This document shows, piece after piece, positions 10,384 to 23,974 of a DNA stretch of 64,000 nt (position 1 is its first letter; every line of letters begins with the position of its first letter). The DNA lies in contig NC_134879.1 of the NCBI RefSeq assembly GCF_041734735.1, forward strand, positions 8,249,810 to 8,313,809, written 5' to 3'. The stretch is from Babylonia areolata (taxonomy: Eukaryota; Mollusca; Gastropoda; Neogastropoda; Buccinidae). A program made the translations under genes and the position numbers. The notes under the pieces were generated by a model. It was not told the DNA's origin. It searched no databases and worked only from the letters and a program-made list of their open reading frames with translations.

Positions 10384-12842
10384 CATCTTTTACTCACTTG
10401 TGTAAACAAAGTGAGTCCATGTCTTAACCTCGTGTTCGTTCTACAGATGTATGCACTGAGAACAAAGAAAAGGAGCGGTTATAACAGTGAGGGGATATAT
10501 ATTGCTCAGCAGTACTTGTGCCCATTACAGAGAGTGCACACTGAATTTCTCTCCAAAAACGATAAACAAACTGTTTACTGCAAGAGAACTGAATGCAAGA
10601 GTTGATAAACACTGAAGCTTTGCATAAAATGGCCATTTTAGCTTCAGATCTGGACTTATAGATAAACTTGTTTGGAAGCAATGGCATACCTGTGTATACA
10701 CACAGTTGCAGCTTGATGAGTGGTGCCTGTGATGTGTTGTCAGGTTTTTACAAGAGCAGAGCAGCAGCAGGGGTGCTCAGAGCCAGGCCATGGACTCACT
10801 GCACCAGAAACTGACAGACATGGAGTCTCTGCTTGTGAGGGAACAGCACACCCATGCTGTGTATCAGGTACTGGGGTCCTCAGCTGTCTTCCTGTTTTCA
10901 TGTCCTGTGTGGTCTGGATGGTCCCCCTATCCCCTCAAATCATGCCAGTCATGTTTACAGTACCTTTATATCTTGGATTTTGGTTTCAGCTGGCTCTAGC
11001 CTAAAGGCACTGAAATGAAGTAAATATCTCCTGACAGTTACTGGAAATAGATGAAGTTGGTTGTTGATTAGAATTACTGTTTTTTGCAGATTAGCTCATT
11101 AAATTCAAGAGTAAATGACAGAGGTCTCAGTGCAGAATTTAATTCTAAAGAATTAGGTGAACTGAAACTGAAGCTGTGATTGTAAAATATCAAAAGATAA
11201 GTATCTTCTTTTTTTTGGCATCTGGCAGAAAGAGGCCTTAGAGCGACAGAGTCGTATGGAACAGGAACAGAAATCTTTGGCTGAAGCACTGACTGCTGCT
11301 GAGAGAAGGATCTCTGAAGAGAAAGGTGAGTCTTGTGCCCTTGATGTTGGAGGGAAATGATCTGGACTCTCCTTATTTGTGTGATTGTATGTGTGTTTAT
11401 TGTCAGTGCAGTTTTGTGTGGTGTGCCTGTGTCTGTATCTGTGTCTGTGCAGACAAATTTCCCAGATAATTTTTACTTGTTCTGGGGACAATTACTGAAT
11501 TGGACACAAAAAGAAAAAAAACCCCAAAAATTGTTGTCCCAAATTACTACTTGCAGTCGCTAAGTAAGTAAAGAGATGATTATTGAAATAATGAAAATAA
11601 CTAACAATAGTGCAACAAGAAGTTAGCAGACACAATCCAGTATAAAAGTAGTTGTAGTAGGTGTTTGTTTGTGTGTCTGTTTGTGAGCGTGCATTTTCAT
11701 GCTTGGGTCGGTGCATGCTTGTGTGAGGGTGCACACGATAGGTTTCACTGAGCTTGGCCCATTTTTTCATGTTTTTTATTTCATCTTTTACCTTCTACTT
11801 ATCATTCTCTGCAATATATTTTCATGTACGTAACTGTAAGTATTGACATTTTTGTATTTACTCATGTATTCATTTTTTTTATTATTATTGTTTTATGTCA
11901 TTTATTTAAAATTAAAAAAAATCATAGTTTTTATTATCATTGTTACTGTTATGATTTTTTTCTTTGAAATTTGTTTTTATTCTATAAGAAAATATTTGTT
12001 TAAATTTTTAGAATTTTTCTTTTCATGATTCCCCCCACCCCCCTCCCTCCTCTTTTACCCTCAAGGCCTGATTTTGCATGTTGGGTTTTACTGCTGGTCA
12101 GGTATCTGCTTAGCAGATGTGGTGTAGTATATATTTATTGTCGAGAAACTGAACTGAACTCAGTGGATGTGTCTGTGTGTGTGCACATGTGCATGTGTAG
12201 ATCTGTGAGTGTGCATGTCTGTGTGTGTGCATGCGCGTGAGTGCATGTGTCTGTAATTGGTTGTGTTCCACTATATACTTGACTGAATCACTTTCCTCCC
12301 TGACTGAGCAGCCAAGGCGGCGGAGGCCAGCGGACAGCTGAGGACAGTGAAGACAGTCCTGGAGTCCACCAGGCAGGAGATGGCAGAGTACAAGGAAAAA
12401 GCCTCACGGATACTGCAGGTGACTGGATGGGGACACACTCTCCTCTTAACATCTCTTCACTCCTACCTAACTTTCCTGATGCTGTTCAGTATGTAGGGTT
12501 TAGATTTGGAGTCGGTCATTGGTCATTGAGGCATATCAATTTGAATTGAGTCATTGATGTGGCAGCCAGTCATTCACTTATTGATTTTTTCAGCAAATCG
12601 ATGAGACAAAACAGCCTTTTGGCCTTTTGTAGGGTTCTCTTAAAAGATAATCATGACTGCAGTTGCAAACTCAAGGGGAAAAAAATCATAGCTGTGGTTG
12701 GTGCACAATGGTCCACCATGAAGGCGGACTTACCAAGAACACTTACTGCCCACTCTGTTTTATTGCAGTTTGTCTCCTGACATCTGTCTGAACAATATTT
12801 TGCAAATCAGAACAGGCTATGTATGGCACATCTGTGATGTGT

Positions 12843-12884
<42 letters not shown>

Positions 12885-13995
12885 TTGCAGCAGGGAAAGG
12901 GATTTTAGGAATGGGTGCATGTGTTACCCTCTGTGTGTGTGTGTGTGTGTGTATGTGTGTGCATGCAGTGCTTTTGTGAGTATGTGTTTGTGTACATGTT
13001 TTTGTGATTTCTAGCTGTTTCAGAGTAATTTTCCCTGATGCAGAATAGTGCGTAAATGCACATGTTCATGCATGTACATTTAAACAGAAAATATTTTCTT
13101 TGCAACAGTCAACAACACAGAATCAACAAGAATAACCTGTTACAGCCATGGATCACCTTATGGGGTGGGTGGGAAGTTGAATTGTGTGCGAATGCACATA
13201 AGTGAAAAAGATTGGAGAGGAAACCCTCACCACAAAAAAACAAAACAAACAAAAACGAACAGTATCGCCACCGCCAGAACAGTGTTCACAAACACTCTGT
13301 AAGTGCAAATTTTCTGTTAGTCATGATGGCGGTCATGACTGTCATTATCATGTTGAATTAAAAAAAGAAAAAAAAGAAGAATTTTGTGTTTCTGAAAAGT
13401 CTAGACAATTTCATTTTATTCCTGATTTTTATATAATGTATTCCTGATACTAGTGATATTAAGATTTTGCGGTAAGCATTTATGTGTTCAGTGACTTGAG
13501 TATCAAACAGATTCTTTAGGCTTGATATCTAAGAAATGAAAGCTGGCTTCTCTTAGTTTCAGTCCTGATCACATCTGAAATAGATGAAGCATGCTAAGCT
13601 TTCCAAAGTGATTGATATGGTCTTTAGTGGCTTAGTCAGTAAAGATAAAAGAAAAACAAACAAATAAATTTGCACTGTTGGAAAACTAGACATTCCAATG
13701 AGGTTGTTGGAAATTGCTAGATTGTGAGTTGTAAAACATATAAGATTGATGCTATGTTATCCATGAAAAGGAATGTATTGCTGTATGATTTTTTTTTTTT
13801 TTTTTTTTTTGCTTATTCTTTTTCTCACTGCTTTTTCTTTCTTTTTTTTTTCAAAGAAATACCACCCAATCAAACGCATATGAATATGTAAATGACGAAT
13901 ATGAGCATAGTTATTTGTTGAACTTGAAACTGCACTGCGATTTTTTTGAAAGAAAAAGAAAATCTTTATATAGGGTAAAAAAATGTCGCAAAAGA

Positions 13996-14026
<31 letters not shown>

Positions 14027-14787
14027 ACCTGCTCTGTGCTTTATTGAGATGTGTGGCCAAATTAGTTGGGCATTGGTCTTTGATTCAGTTTTCACCAGTG
14101 ATCAGTCCGAGGTCATAGTTTGGCATGGTGTTGTGTCCTTGGGAAAAGGCCTTTCACTGCTGATTGTCTTCACTCCACCCTAGTGTGATTGGGAACCTGA
14201 CTTTAGTTGAGGAAGAGAAGATTGGGTCCTGCCTTCCCGTGCCTAGTCTTCTAAACACAGCAGACATGAATTCACTGTTAAAGTATGTGGGACCTTTAAC
14301 CTTCAATCAAATGTCCATGATTTACTGCATTAGTACAGACTGTGAGGTAATCAGGGCTGAGTGAACAAGATTCTTTGCTATGGCTGTTGCAGTCAAAGGA
14401 ACGACTGATCACTAGCCTGAGAGATGGGTCGGAAGCGTCGGGCAGTGTGGAGGGCGTGTCCAGCCTGGAATTTGAGTCCTTGCAGCAGGAGCGTGACATG
14501 CTGCGAGAGGAGCTGCAGAAGAGCAAGCTGACTGTTGACAGCATGCGCACAGAGCTGCAGGTGAGGGCAGGTGAGGGGGTGGTGCTGTAATGGTTGGGGA
14601 TGTGTCGGGTCGCACACTCTCACACTGAAATACAGATACATACACACACATATACACATCAGTGCATACACATGGATGTGTATGCACATGCATGCACACA
14701 ATTATGCACATGTACAAAATTATACACACACACATGCACACGTACACGCGCACATTTAAGTACACAAACACACACACAGACACGCAT

Positions 14788-14823
<36 letters not shown>

Positions 14824-17800
14824 GTCAGGGTTTCTGCGTATAATAGTATGTATAATATTACACCTAGACACAAAGAATTAAGGGCATCTTGGTGTGACTT
14901 CAACCTACACTCACACACATGTTCACAAGCTGTGTGTGGTGGCTGTGACAGGATCTTAACCTAAAATTACAGCAGGTGGGGATGACACAGGACAACAACA
15001 CACACACACGCACACACACACACACACACAGACATACACACACGGGCGCAACAGCCGAATGGTTAAGGCGTTGGACTTTCGTTCTGAAGGTCCCGGGTTC
15101 AAATCTTGGTGACTGCGCCTGTTGGGTAAAGGGTGGAGATTTTTACTATCTCCCAGGTCGACATGTGCAGACCTGCTGGTGCTTGAACCCCCTTCGTGTG
15201 TATACGCACGCAGAAGATCAAATATGCACGTTAAAGATCCTGTAATCCAAGTCAGCTTTCAGTGGGTTATGGAAACAAGAATATACCCAGTATGCACACG
15301 CCTGAAAACAGAGTATGACTGCCTACATGGCAGGGTAAAAAAACAAAAACAAAACAAAAAGAAAACGGTCATACACATAAAATGTTACATGTATGTCTGA
15401 GTGTGTATGATGCGTGCCTGTAATCTGATTGAATGATACAGGAAACCAATGATGAGCGTCCAGTGGCAGCTGTCAGTCGGCTCTACCCAGGAAGGTAGCC
15501 TGTTGTGCAAATGACCCCGTGTTTATAAATCGCTTAGAGCTTGGTCTCCGACTGAGGATAGGCACTATATAAGTATCCATATCAATCAATCAAAAAAAAA
15601 AAACCACACACACAACCACACACACATTCAAATTGCATGCAGTGTTCTTAGCCACTGGATTCATATTCTGGATGCACATGATGATAGCCATATCCATGAT
15701 GAACCAACCAGATACAATTGAAAACCCCTGGATACTATTTGTAAAAAGTATTCTTCACATTGTAGGGTTTGGTCATGTTTGGATTGATCAGTCTACATTT
15801 AGTAACAGCAGACTTAAATTTACTCAATGTCAACAACTACAAAATAGATATATCCAATTTAGGAAACAGAGAAAATCTGAATACAACAGATTAGACTTCT
15901 ATGAAAAATTAAAAGAAACGAGTATCAAACTGAGAATTATCTAACTGATAAAATCAATCCTGTTCACAAACAAGCTCTTTGTAAACTCTGAATAAGTGCA
16001 CATGATTTGAATATTGAACAAGGAAGATGTGCAAATATTCCAAGTGAAGTGAGGTTATGTAATATGTGTGAAGTTTTTGAAGATAAATTCTGTTTGTCAG
16101 ATTCTTGTATTTTGTTTCATAATTTGCTAAACCATCTAATTATGACAGTACAGCAGTTTAGTCATCTATCAGATGTGATCATAAGAAAGATACAAGACAA
16201 TTTCCTAAAACCAAGCGACTTATTCAGATGCGATGACTTCCAAAAAACACTCGCCAAATATGTATTATTGCATGCGTCTTAGATGACCATTCCTTTCTTT
16301 GTTCCTTTTGTACTGTTGTTGTGTCTATTAATCCTTAATTCACTCGGGACGACAAGTTTTCTCCCTTGCTTTTCCCCACAGGGTTTGGAAAAAAATTACA
16401 AAAAATACAAAATACTGTGTAAGAAAATGAAACTTTCAGAACTGATTTATTACGTGTTGAGCTATTACATATATAAAAAAAAAATCAAATTTTTCATCTT
16501 ATTTTTACAGTTTTGCCATATGTAGAAAATACTGCCAATTTTTCACCCCGAATCACCATACCCATGCTTGCTTTCTGCATTAAATTCGCTTTCTTCTTCA
16601 TCATCATCCACCTCTTCAATGTCGGACCCTTCAGTTTGTAGCATTTCAAGTACTTTGGCAACACTAAAACATTGTCGTCACTGCCTTGTTCGCTTCACAA
16701 CATTCTGAGAAGAGCCTGCTTTGCTAACAGGCTGGCACGCGAGCAGACGACCGGTCAGTGACTTTGTCAGCGTGTGTGTGAGATGGGCCACACATCCCAG
16801 GCTGACCAATCATATTGTTTGATTGTGGAGTGACCCAGAATAGCGCACTCTGCTTGGCTAATCACAAAAATCACGTGTACAGTGTATGATGGAATTTTAC
16901 TTTCGGAGAATGCTATTCCATTCCTTCGTCCGAATCCGAATATGTTTTGTGCAGGAATGCGTGAGCATTCCTTCATCCAAAGAGAGTTAAGGATTTCATG
17001 ACAATAAATAAATGAAGTCGAGTTGAGTACAGTCATCCACGTTGACGCCCTGTGGCAGGACCTGGACATACAGCTGCAGCAGGAAGTGGGGATTGCACAG
17101 GACAGCATCAGGACCCTGGAGGACCAGCTAGCCCAGGAGAAACGGCACCGCCACGACGTGGAACAAGAACTGCTGCAACAGAAACAGGTGCTCTGTGGGG
17201 GCTTGTTCCCTCACTGCGTGTGTGGCTGTGTAGGGTTGTGTGGGTGTGGGTATTTGTGGGGGGTTTTTAGGGGTGTGTGTGTGTCTGATCCAGTTTCCAT
17301 TAGTAATTTTTGATTATTTAGTTAATTATTATTTAGTTAATTATTTTGTTGATTTAGTGATTATGATATGTGTCATCTTTGAGGGGTTTGTGTTGATTTG
17401 GTTTGTGGGCCACATGTGCTTGTGCGCTATATTTTTTCACTGATATATGTATTCAATGTAGTGTGTACATGCCATGCATGCTCACATGCACGCAGCTGCA
17501 AAGCACACCATACTCCACAGTCACTGACATTTGACACAAATGCAGTGCATACACACATACACTTTCAGTTTTCAAAAATACCATCATACATGTGATTGCC
17601 AGGACTTTCAGATGAGGGAGTTTCTGTGCTCACAGTTTGTTGATTATGTGTGTGTGTGAATGCCAGGACTTGCAGTACACTCTGGATGATCTTCACAGAC
17701 AGAAAGTCAACTTCCAGACCCGCCTCAGTGACCGAGAGAAAGAGATAGAGAAACTGCGCAGTCAGGTGAGTGAGAAACGTCTCTGAAATCTATTTTAATT

Positions 17801-19729
17801 ACACATACTTAACCATGACCCAACTAGTGCAGACTCCGGCAGGGGTCTGACATTCCTGTCCTGTACAAACTACTATTCGCCTACGCGGAGAAAACGAAAC
17901 TACGGCCGATAACCTCCCGGAAGTAGGTAACCTCCCCTTTGTCCCGCTGGCTAGCGCCCTCTTTTTCCGGCAGCCATTATGACTCCTGTTCCTGTGCTCT
18001 TCATACGGCTAAGTTTTTTTCGTATTTTCTGTCTGTCTGTCGATTCTCTGGCGTTCTTGTTTTTTGTCAAATTTTGCCTTCAGCCAGGTCACATAATTAT
18101 ATGGTTCGATTGGGAGATCGGGCTAAAATTAAGGCGCGATCGCTATCGATCTGCGGACACTCTGGGCCCTCTATTTCTGGCCCTCTCAACAACGCCAACC
18201 CGCCGCCTCCTCCACTTCCTTCACTCCCTCCGGTCGACTCCAGAACTCCACCACCTCCTGCACCTTCTCCGGCGACTTCTAGGGGCACATTACCCCATAC
18301 TCAGGTCAGTGGTGCCATTGATGCTATTCATTTCAATTCACGAACGAACTTGACGCGATCCGCGTTTCTCGGCCCTGGGCCCTATGTGTGATGCGTCCAT
18401 GGCGGCAGCCGTGACATTGGCTCACGCGCCCCAAACGCGGCATGCCTCTTCCGTCTCGGATCCTATGGCGACCAAGGCGCTTAGGGATGCCCTCCCCAGG
18501 TGTAAGGAGGAAGGTGGACCACTAGGGGACACGCTCGCCCATGCGCGTGCACCCTCCCCTTGTCCCAATTTTCCGATCCAAGGGAGACTCCTACTTTGGC
18601 ACCCTTGCCAGTGACCGCCACAGTTACTTCCCTTTACCGGCACGGCTCCTCGCCAACAGTGCGGGTGCATGCACAGGCCCTTCAAGCTTTGCGGTGATGA
18701 CCCCATCTGCCACACCGCCGGTTGCTGATGTTTCCCATTCACTAATGGCGTCTCAGCAAGCTGCTCAACCAAACAACCAGCAACCCATAATTTGCTGCAG
18801 CAATTATGCACTGGTGCCACACCTAGTGCCTGCTCCACCCCTTGCCCACACAGCAGATGCATGCACGGCCCATTGAACTTCGGCAGTGCTGCTTTTTTCT
18901 GCCCCACTGCATATCTCCACTGTTACCCAGACTAATATCGGCAATTCCACGTTGGAGTGCCTCTTGATAACTGATCCTGCCACTCAGCAGTGCTCGGACT
19001 GATCTTGTCTATCTCTTTATCCGTCAACACACAACAGTTGAACGTCGGTCCTCTCGCAGGAACTATTCGCAAGATTGGACCGCCGTTCACCTACAGGGGG
19101 ATGCACATCCCATGGCAAGCCGACAGACTTGCTACCCCCTCACCCACGACGCCCATAACACTGGCTTACGGTGCCGTCATGCCACATGTCCGGACCGTCT
19201 TGCATCCGATGGCGACCGATTCGGGTAGGGATGCCCACGGCACTAAGGGACATTATAATTATTCCTCTTGCGGCTGTATTCATCTGTATCGGTTATGGTG
19301 GCATCGAACCACGGACTCTCACACGCATCATGACACTCCTTCCTCTACAGCGAGGAAACGTCACACCAGGGGATATGTGCTCTAAAGACGCCATCCTTTT
19401 CGCCGAATATCAGCGCCAAGGGAGACAACTCTGTATTTGTAACCGACACAGCATGTCACTCCTGCCCCCTGTGATGTCCACCAACGATGTTTCTTCGGTT
19501 TCTCATTGGGTCCTGATGCCCATTCATGGACTTTACACAACTTTGCACAGCAACTGCACCTTTCTTGCTGTTTCTCAGGCTATTGGCGACTGAACTTTTG
19601 GGTTCTTCATCCCCCCACACAGGAACACAGCCCTCTGCAGGCAACCAGTCCTATTACCATTCTCTTATAAATAAATCACAATATTTCCCCTTCTATTCTT
19701 TTTGATTTATTATCAAAATCAACAACCAC

Positions 19730-19762
<33 letters not shown>

Positions 19763-19765
19763 TAT

Positions 19766-19813
<48 letters not shown>

Positions 19814-22800
19814 GAGATATCTTGCTACATTTATACACATTTCTGTTTACACTTATAGATGTATACTTATCCCTCGGTATACATGTGTGTGCGCTTACGG
19901 GATAGGTTCATACGACTTTCATATTAACATGTACAATTATATTTCCCTCTCTATTCATTGACATCTATTCATTGAGATTCCCTGCATAACAATATAGGCA
20001 CACTTGCATTTGCGCCCTTCTGTTCACAATGCCCAGAACTCTCTGCGTCTACGTACTGGCACTTTATTCATATGTGTATGTACATCTCATATATAGGTGC
20101 ATACACAGATTCCTTTCCATTACTGATTATGCACACTTACCATTTACCTGGGTATATCTGTGCACACTACACGTATGCTTATACAGCCACTTATTTCTTG
20201 TGTCTCGATCTCTTGTCATTGGCATATTTCTGACATCATCACTTGAGTTGATGGAAGTTTATAATCCCTTTGCACATGTATGTATTCATTTTCATAAATT
20301 CATCCCTACCTTGCTTTCGGAGGATGACTGCACTCACAGACAAAACTGCCTCATTCACGCCTGAATGTATGCTCCTTCACATTTTAGTAGTGGCTGGTCC
20401 TTAGGGACCCACACACACTCCCTTCCCACCCACAGGGCTAAGGATGCCCTCTCTTGGTGCAGGGAGGGACAAGGCAACTCAACTCATTTGCCTACAGCAA
20501 TCAACCATAGGGCTGGAGATGCCCTAACTTGGTACAAGGAGGGATAAGGCGGTCCAACTTAGAGGTGCCACTCCGGACACACATGCCCTTCATTCCTTCC
20601 CAGTTTGTAAGGCATCCCTTCTTCCCCCCTTGCCTACAACAGCCCTTGGTTTGCACCACTATGGTTGTGACAACAGCTCCACATGGGCCCTACATCTTAG
20701 CCAGCCCTCCCATGAAGGGGTGTCTATCTTTGCCTTCCAAGTTTCAGCGGACCCAAAAACTGCCCTCTGGGCAGGAGACAAAAGCCCATCTCTTCCACTC
20801 CTCTCTAGTAGGAGAATGCCTGGGTCATAATTGTTTTCCTCTACACTTGGGAGAAAGGCATATTGACAAGGACAGATGCATCTCACAAAGCACAACGAAC
20901 CGTCCATTAGCCACAGGGGCGTACCTTTCTGCCCACTCATATCAGCACGGCAGATGCCGCATTCAAGCACATCACTTTGCCCCATCACCTTGCTTGAACA
21001 GAGATCCAGCATCAACGTCTCAAACAGTTGGTGTTTGAAAGCACTTTCTGCACTTGGTCTTCCCTGCCTGATCCTTTCAGCCTCAACACACAACCACTGC
21101 TGTGGTTACAGATGGGCATTCCTTCTCAAGCACTGTCTTTCCAATGAGACACTTCCAGGGGTTTCTAGCCTAGGCAGTTATCCCATCATGGAGCCCCAGC
21201 CTTCAGTCAAGGGCCTGTCAGAGGATGACTTTGTTGTCACTTTGGAAGCAAGCACCATGTCTTTCAGACACACGGTTGCACCACAAGACCCGTCAACTCC
21301 TTCCGGCTTCCTTACATTTCAACATAACCTGCATGGTGGACACCTTCATCCCTCAAGCACACAGCAGCTGTTTCCTGATTTACCCATGCTGACTGGTGTC
21401 CTCCTAGGACCAGTATATGATAATCAGTCATGTACGACAGTCACCATCAGAACAGCAGAGGAGGCAACTGCTGTCCAGACTATTCGGGCTGGAATTCGAT
21501 TATACAATTTCTAGTAGAGAGTGTTTTGCCCAAGTTGCATCCCCAGTCCCTCGATCAAGAGGGCCTTAGGACTCACCATTGGGACGGATCCCAAAGGCTA
21601 GTTAGGCCCAAGGCTACAGCACTCAGTCACTGTGCAATTTGACTTCTAGTCTGAGAGACATAGTCCTTCATGAAAGACTAAGTTGCAAATGATTTCCCTG
21701 CACTCACTTTGCTGTTGGCCATACTGAAAACGTATGTCAGATCAGTGATTTGATGTAAATGGCCAGTACAACACATCTTGAGCCACTTACCTCCCTGCCC
21801 CCGCCCCGCTCCATCCCAGACTCAGTGCGCACCACACAGCCAGAGGCCTGTCATGGATCCGGTCCCCTTTCTCACTAAAGAACCTTCAGCAAAAATTTTC
21901 CCCATGGAAACCTCTTCCATTAGGAATTCCACCACAGAATGAGACTCAGTGACCTGCGGGCACATGAAGTGCACTTCCACACCACAGCCTGATCCAACCC
22001 AGCCATTGACTGCCGACAACTTTCTGCAGGTTGCTCCAACATGCCACACTCGGGTAGAGAAGCCACCAAGCCTTCCGTATGCCCCTTCGTGATGGTACCT
22101 ACCTGGGCAATTACACAGCCCTGTCCCAGAGACACCAGGGACATCAAGTCTTTTGTTGCCAAATGTCTGCCATTCTATGCATAGGCAACATACCAGTGCT
22201 GTCATTTTTTGGCAACGACAAAAAAGAGGTGGGGGGAGTGCCCATCGCCTGTCAGCTTGCGTGGAGGAGCTCTACAGATCTGGCTGTCATGCCTAAGGCA
22301 AGCCCAACATGGTGGCCTACCTCTGTCTCATGCCACAGTTTCCTTCAAACACATATGTCACTTCCACTATCAGCCCACAACTGATGTGGAATCATCAGAT
22401 CAAACTACATGTGTGCCTCCTTGCATTAACGCTCAACCGCGCTCAAATGAGACAACCCTATAAGGGTACGTGTTTCCTTCCCTTCCCTTGATTCAAAGGG
22501 CTCTAAGTAAAGTGTGGATTCAACACACCGACCCGATTTTCTTTGCGCTACATTTATCAGCACAGCTGTGGTCCACAGACCTCCCCCACAATACAGCTGC
22601 GGACCTCAGTCTTCTTACCGTGACCCAAATTTAAGACCCTCCCGTCCTCCCTGCTTCCTGTTCTCCCTGTTCGCGCGCTGGTGATGGCATAGTGCCGCTA
22701 GCCAGCGGGACAGAGGGGAGGTTACCTACTTCCGGGAGGTTATCGGCTGTAGTTTCGTTTTCTCCGCATAGGCGGATAGTAGTTTGCACAGGACAGGAAT

Positions 22801-23940
22801 GTCAGACCCCTGCTGGAGTCTGCACTAGTTGGGTCACGGTAAGTATGTTATTTAAACATAATTTTAGATAGAAAATTTCCTGTAATATTCATTGTTGGTA
22901 CTTATAGAGTACCTAGTCTCATTCAGAAACCAAGCTTAACACTGTGGCCGCTGCTGTCACCTTTGGGCACCCACTAGGGAGACCGCAGATTCACAACGAA
23001 AGGTGACCAATCAGGGTAAGTCATTCATAAACCTACCACTCTTATTTTGGGGAGGTTTGAAAGGCCATATTTTGTGCATGTGACAAGGGGAATCCCCTTC
23101 TATTGATTGACGCCATTTTTTCAGTACTTCTGCAAGTTTTTGAGTGACTTGATTATAGTTTTATCCGCAACTTCGATCTCTTCATTTTCCAAAATGGCTG
23201 CATCGACAAGCAGACAATGCTACTTCACACCTGAGCAAGTTATAGACTCTAAACTTGCTGGTGGTGAAAGGGTTAAAGCGCTTTACAAACATGGTGTCAT
23301 TTGCACAACCGGTTGCCTACCTGGGTGGAGCCAACTGACAGCTGTCTTTGGGCACTCATCATTCATTTCTTGTGTCATTCAGTTTGTCTTGTATATCAGT
23401 TTCTCACTTCCTTGGCGATCATGTCATCACTAGGCTACCACTCCACGTAAGTCAGTGTCACCAGTATGGCATGTTGGGATTTCTTGTGTTTTACTGTCAT
23501 GGCGAGTTGTGATCCTTCATGTCATTTATTATTTGGTCATTTTAAGTGATAACATTCCCTAGTCATTGTCAACAGTGTTGGTTGTGATCTGATGTGTGTT
23601 TGATACTTTCCTTTCTTTTTTTGTAATAAACTATGCATGTGAAACATGTGTGAATAATATATTATGCAATAATGATGATGTTTCAGTGAGAGAAACATAA
23701 CCTTTAATGCAAGGGGAAAAACAAAACAAACTATGCATGTGTGATTGAACCCAGTGTTTTTTTCTGGCTTATTTCTCATCTTTTCTTTACTGTCTGCTTG
23801 TCAGACCATTCCCCCCTGGCTGCAGAACTGACTTGTTTGCTGATTACTAGACATGCATGCAGACACATGGTACAACCAAGAGTGAAAGAGTGAGAGTCAC
23901 AAACACAATTGGAAGCAACATGCATGGAACACTTAAAAAA

Positions 23941-23974
<34 letters not shown>

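Larger units (their letters stand above)
17795..22855. mobile_element. 5.06 kb TTAA-flanked element with 155-bp inverted ends, in GOLGA5 intron 9
   Basis: The left end (17803-17956) and right end (22696-22848) are inverted copies about 155 bases long with roughly 95% identity. TTAA stands just outside both (17795-17798 and 22852-22855). Three more partial copies of the same end occur at 26189, 41008 and 52847/53751, so it is a family. The interior is GC-richer than its surroundings. A proline-rich open frame (about 17939-18391) and frames near 20529-21514 are the longest. I recognise no transposase, polymerase or capsid motif. The TTAA target fits the Kolobok or piggyBac superfamilies, but that is inference. 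High identity of the ends suggests a fairly young insertion. Confidence 0.8.

Noticed and set aside
17939-21514. Plus-strand frames of 110-212 codons as a host gene
   Set aside because: They lie wholly between the inverted ends of the TTAA element and match no protein I know, so they are listed only as element interior.
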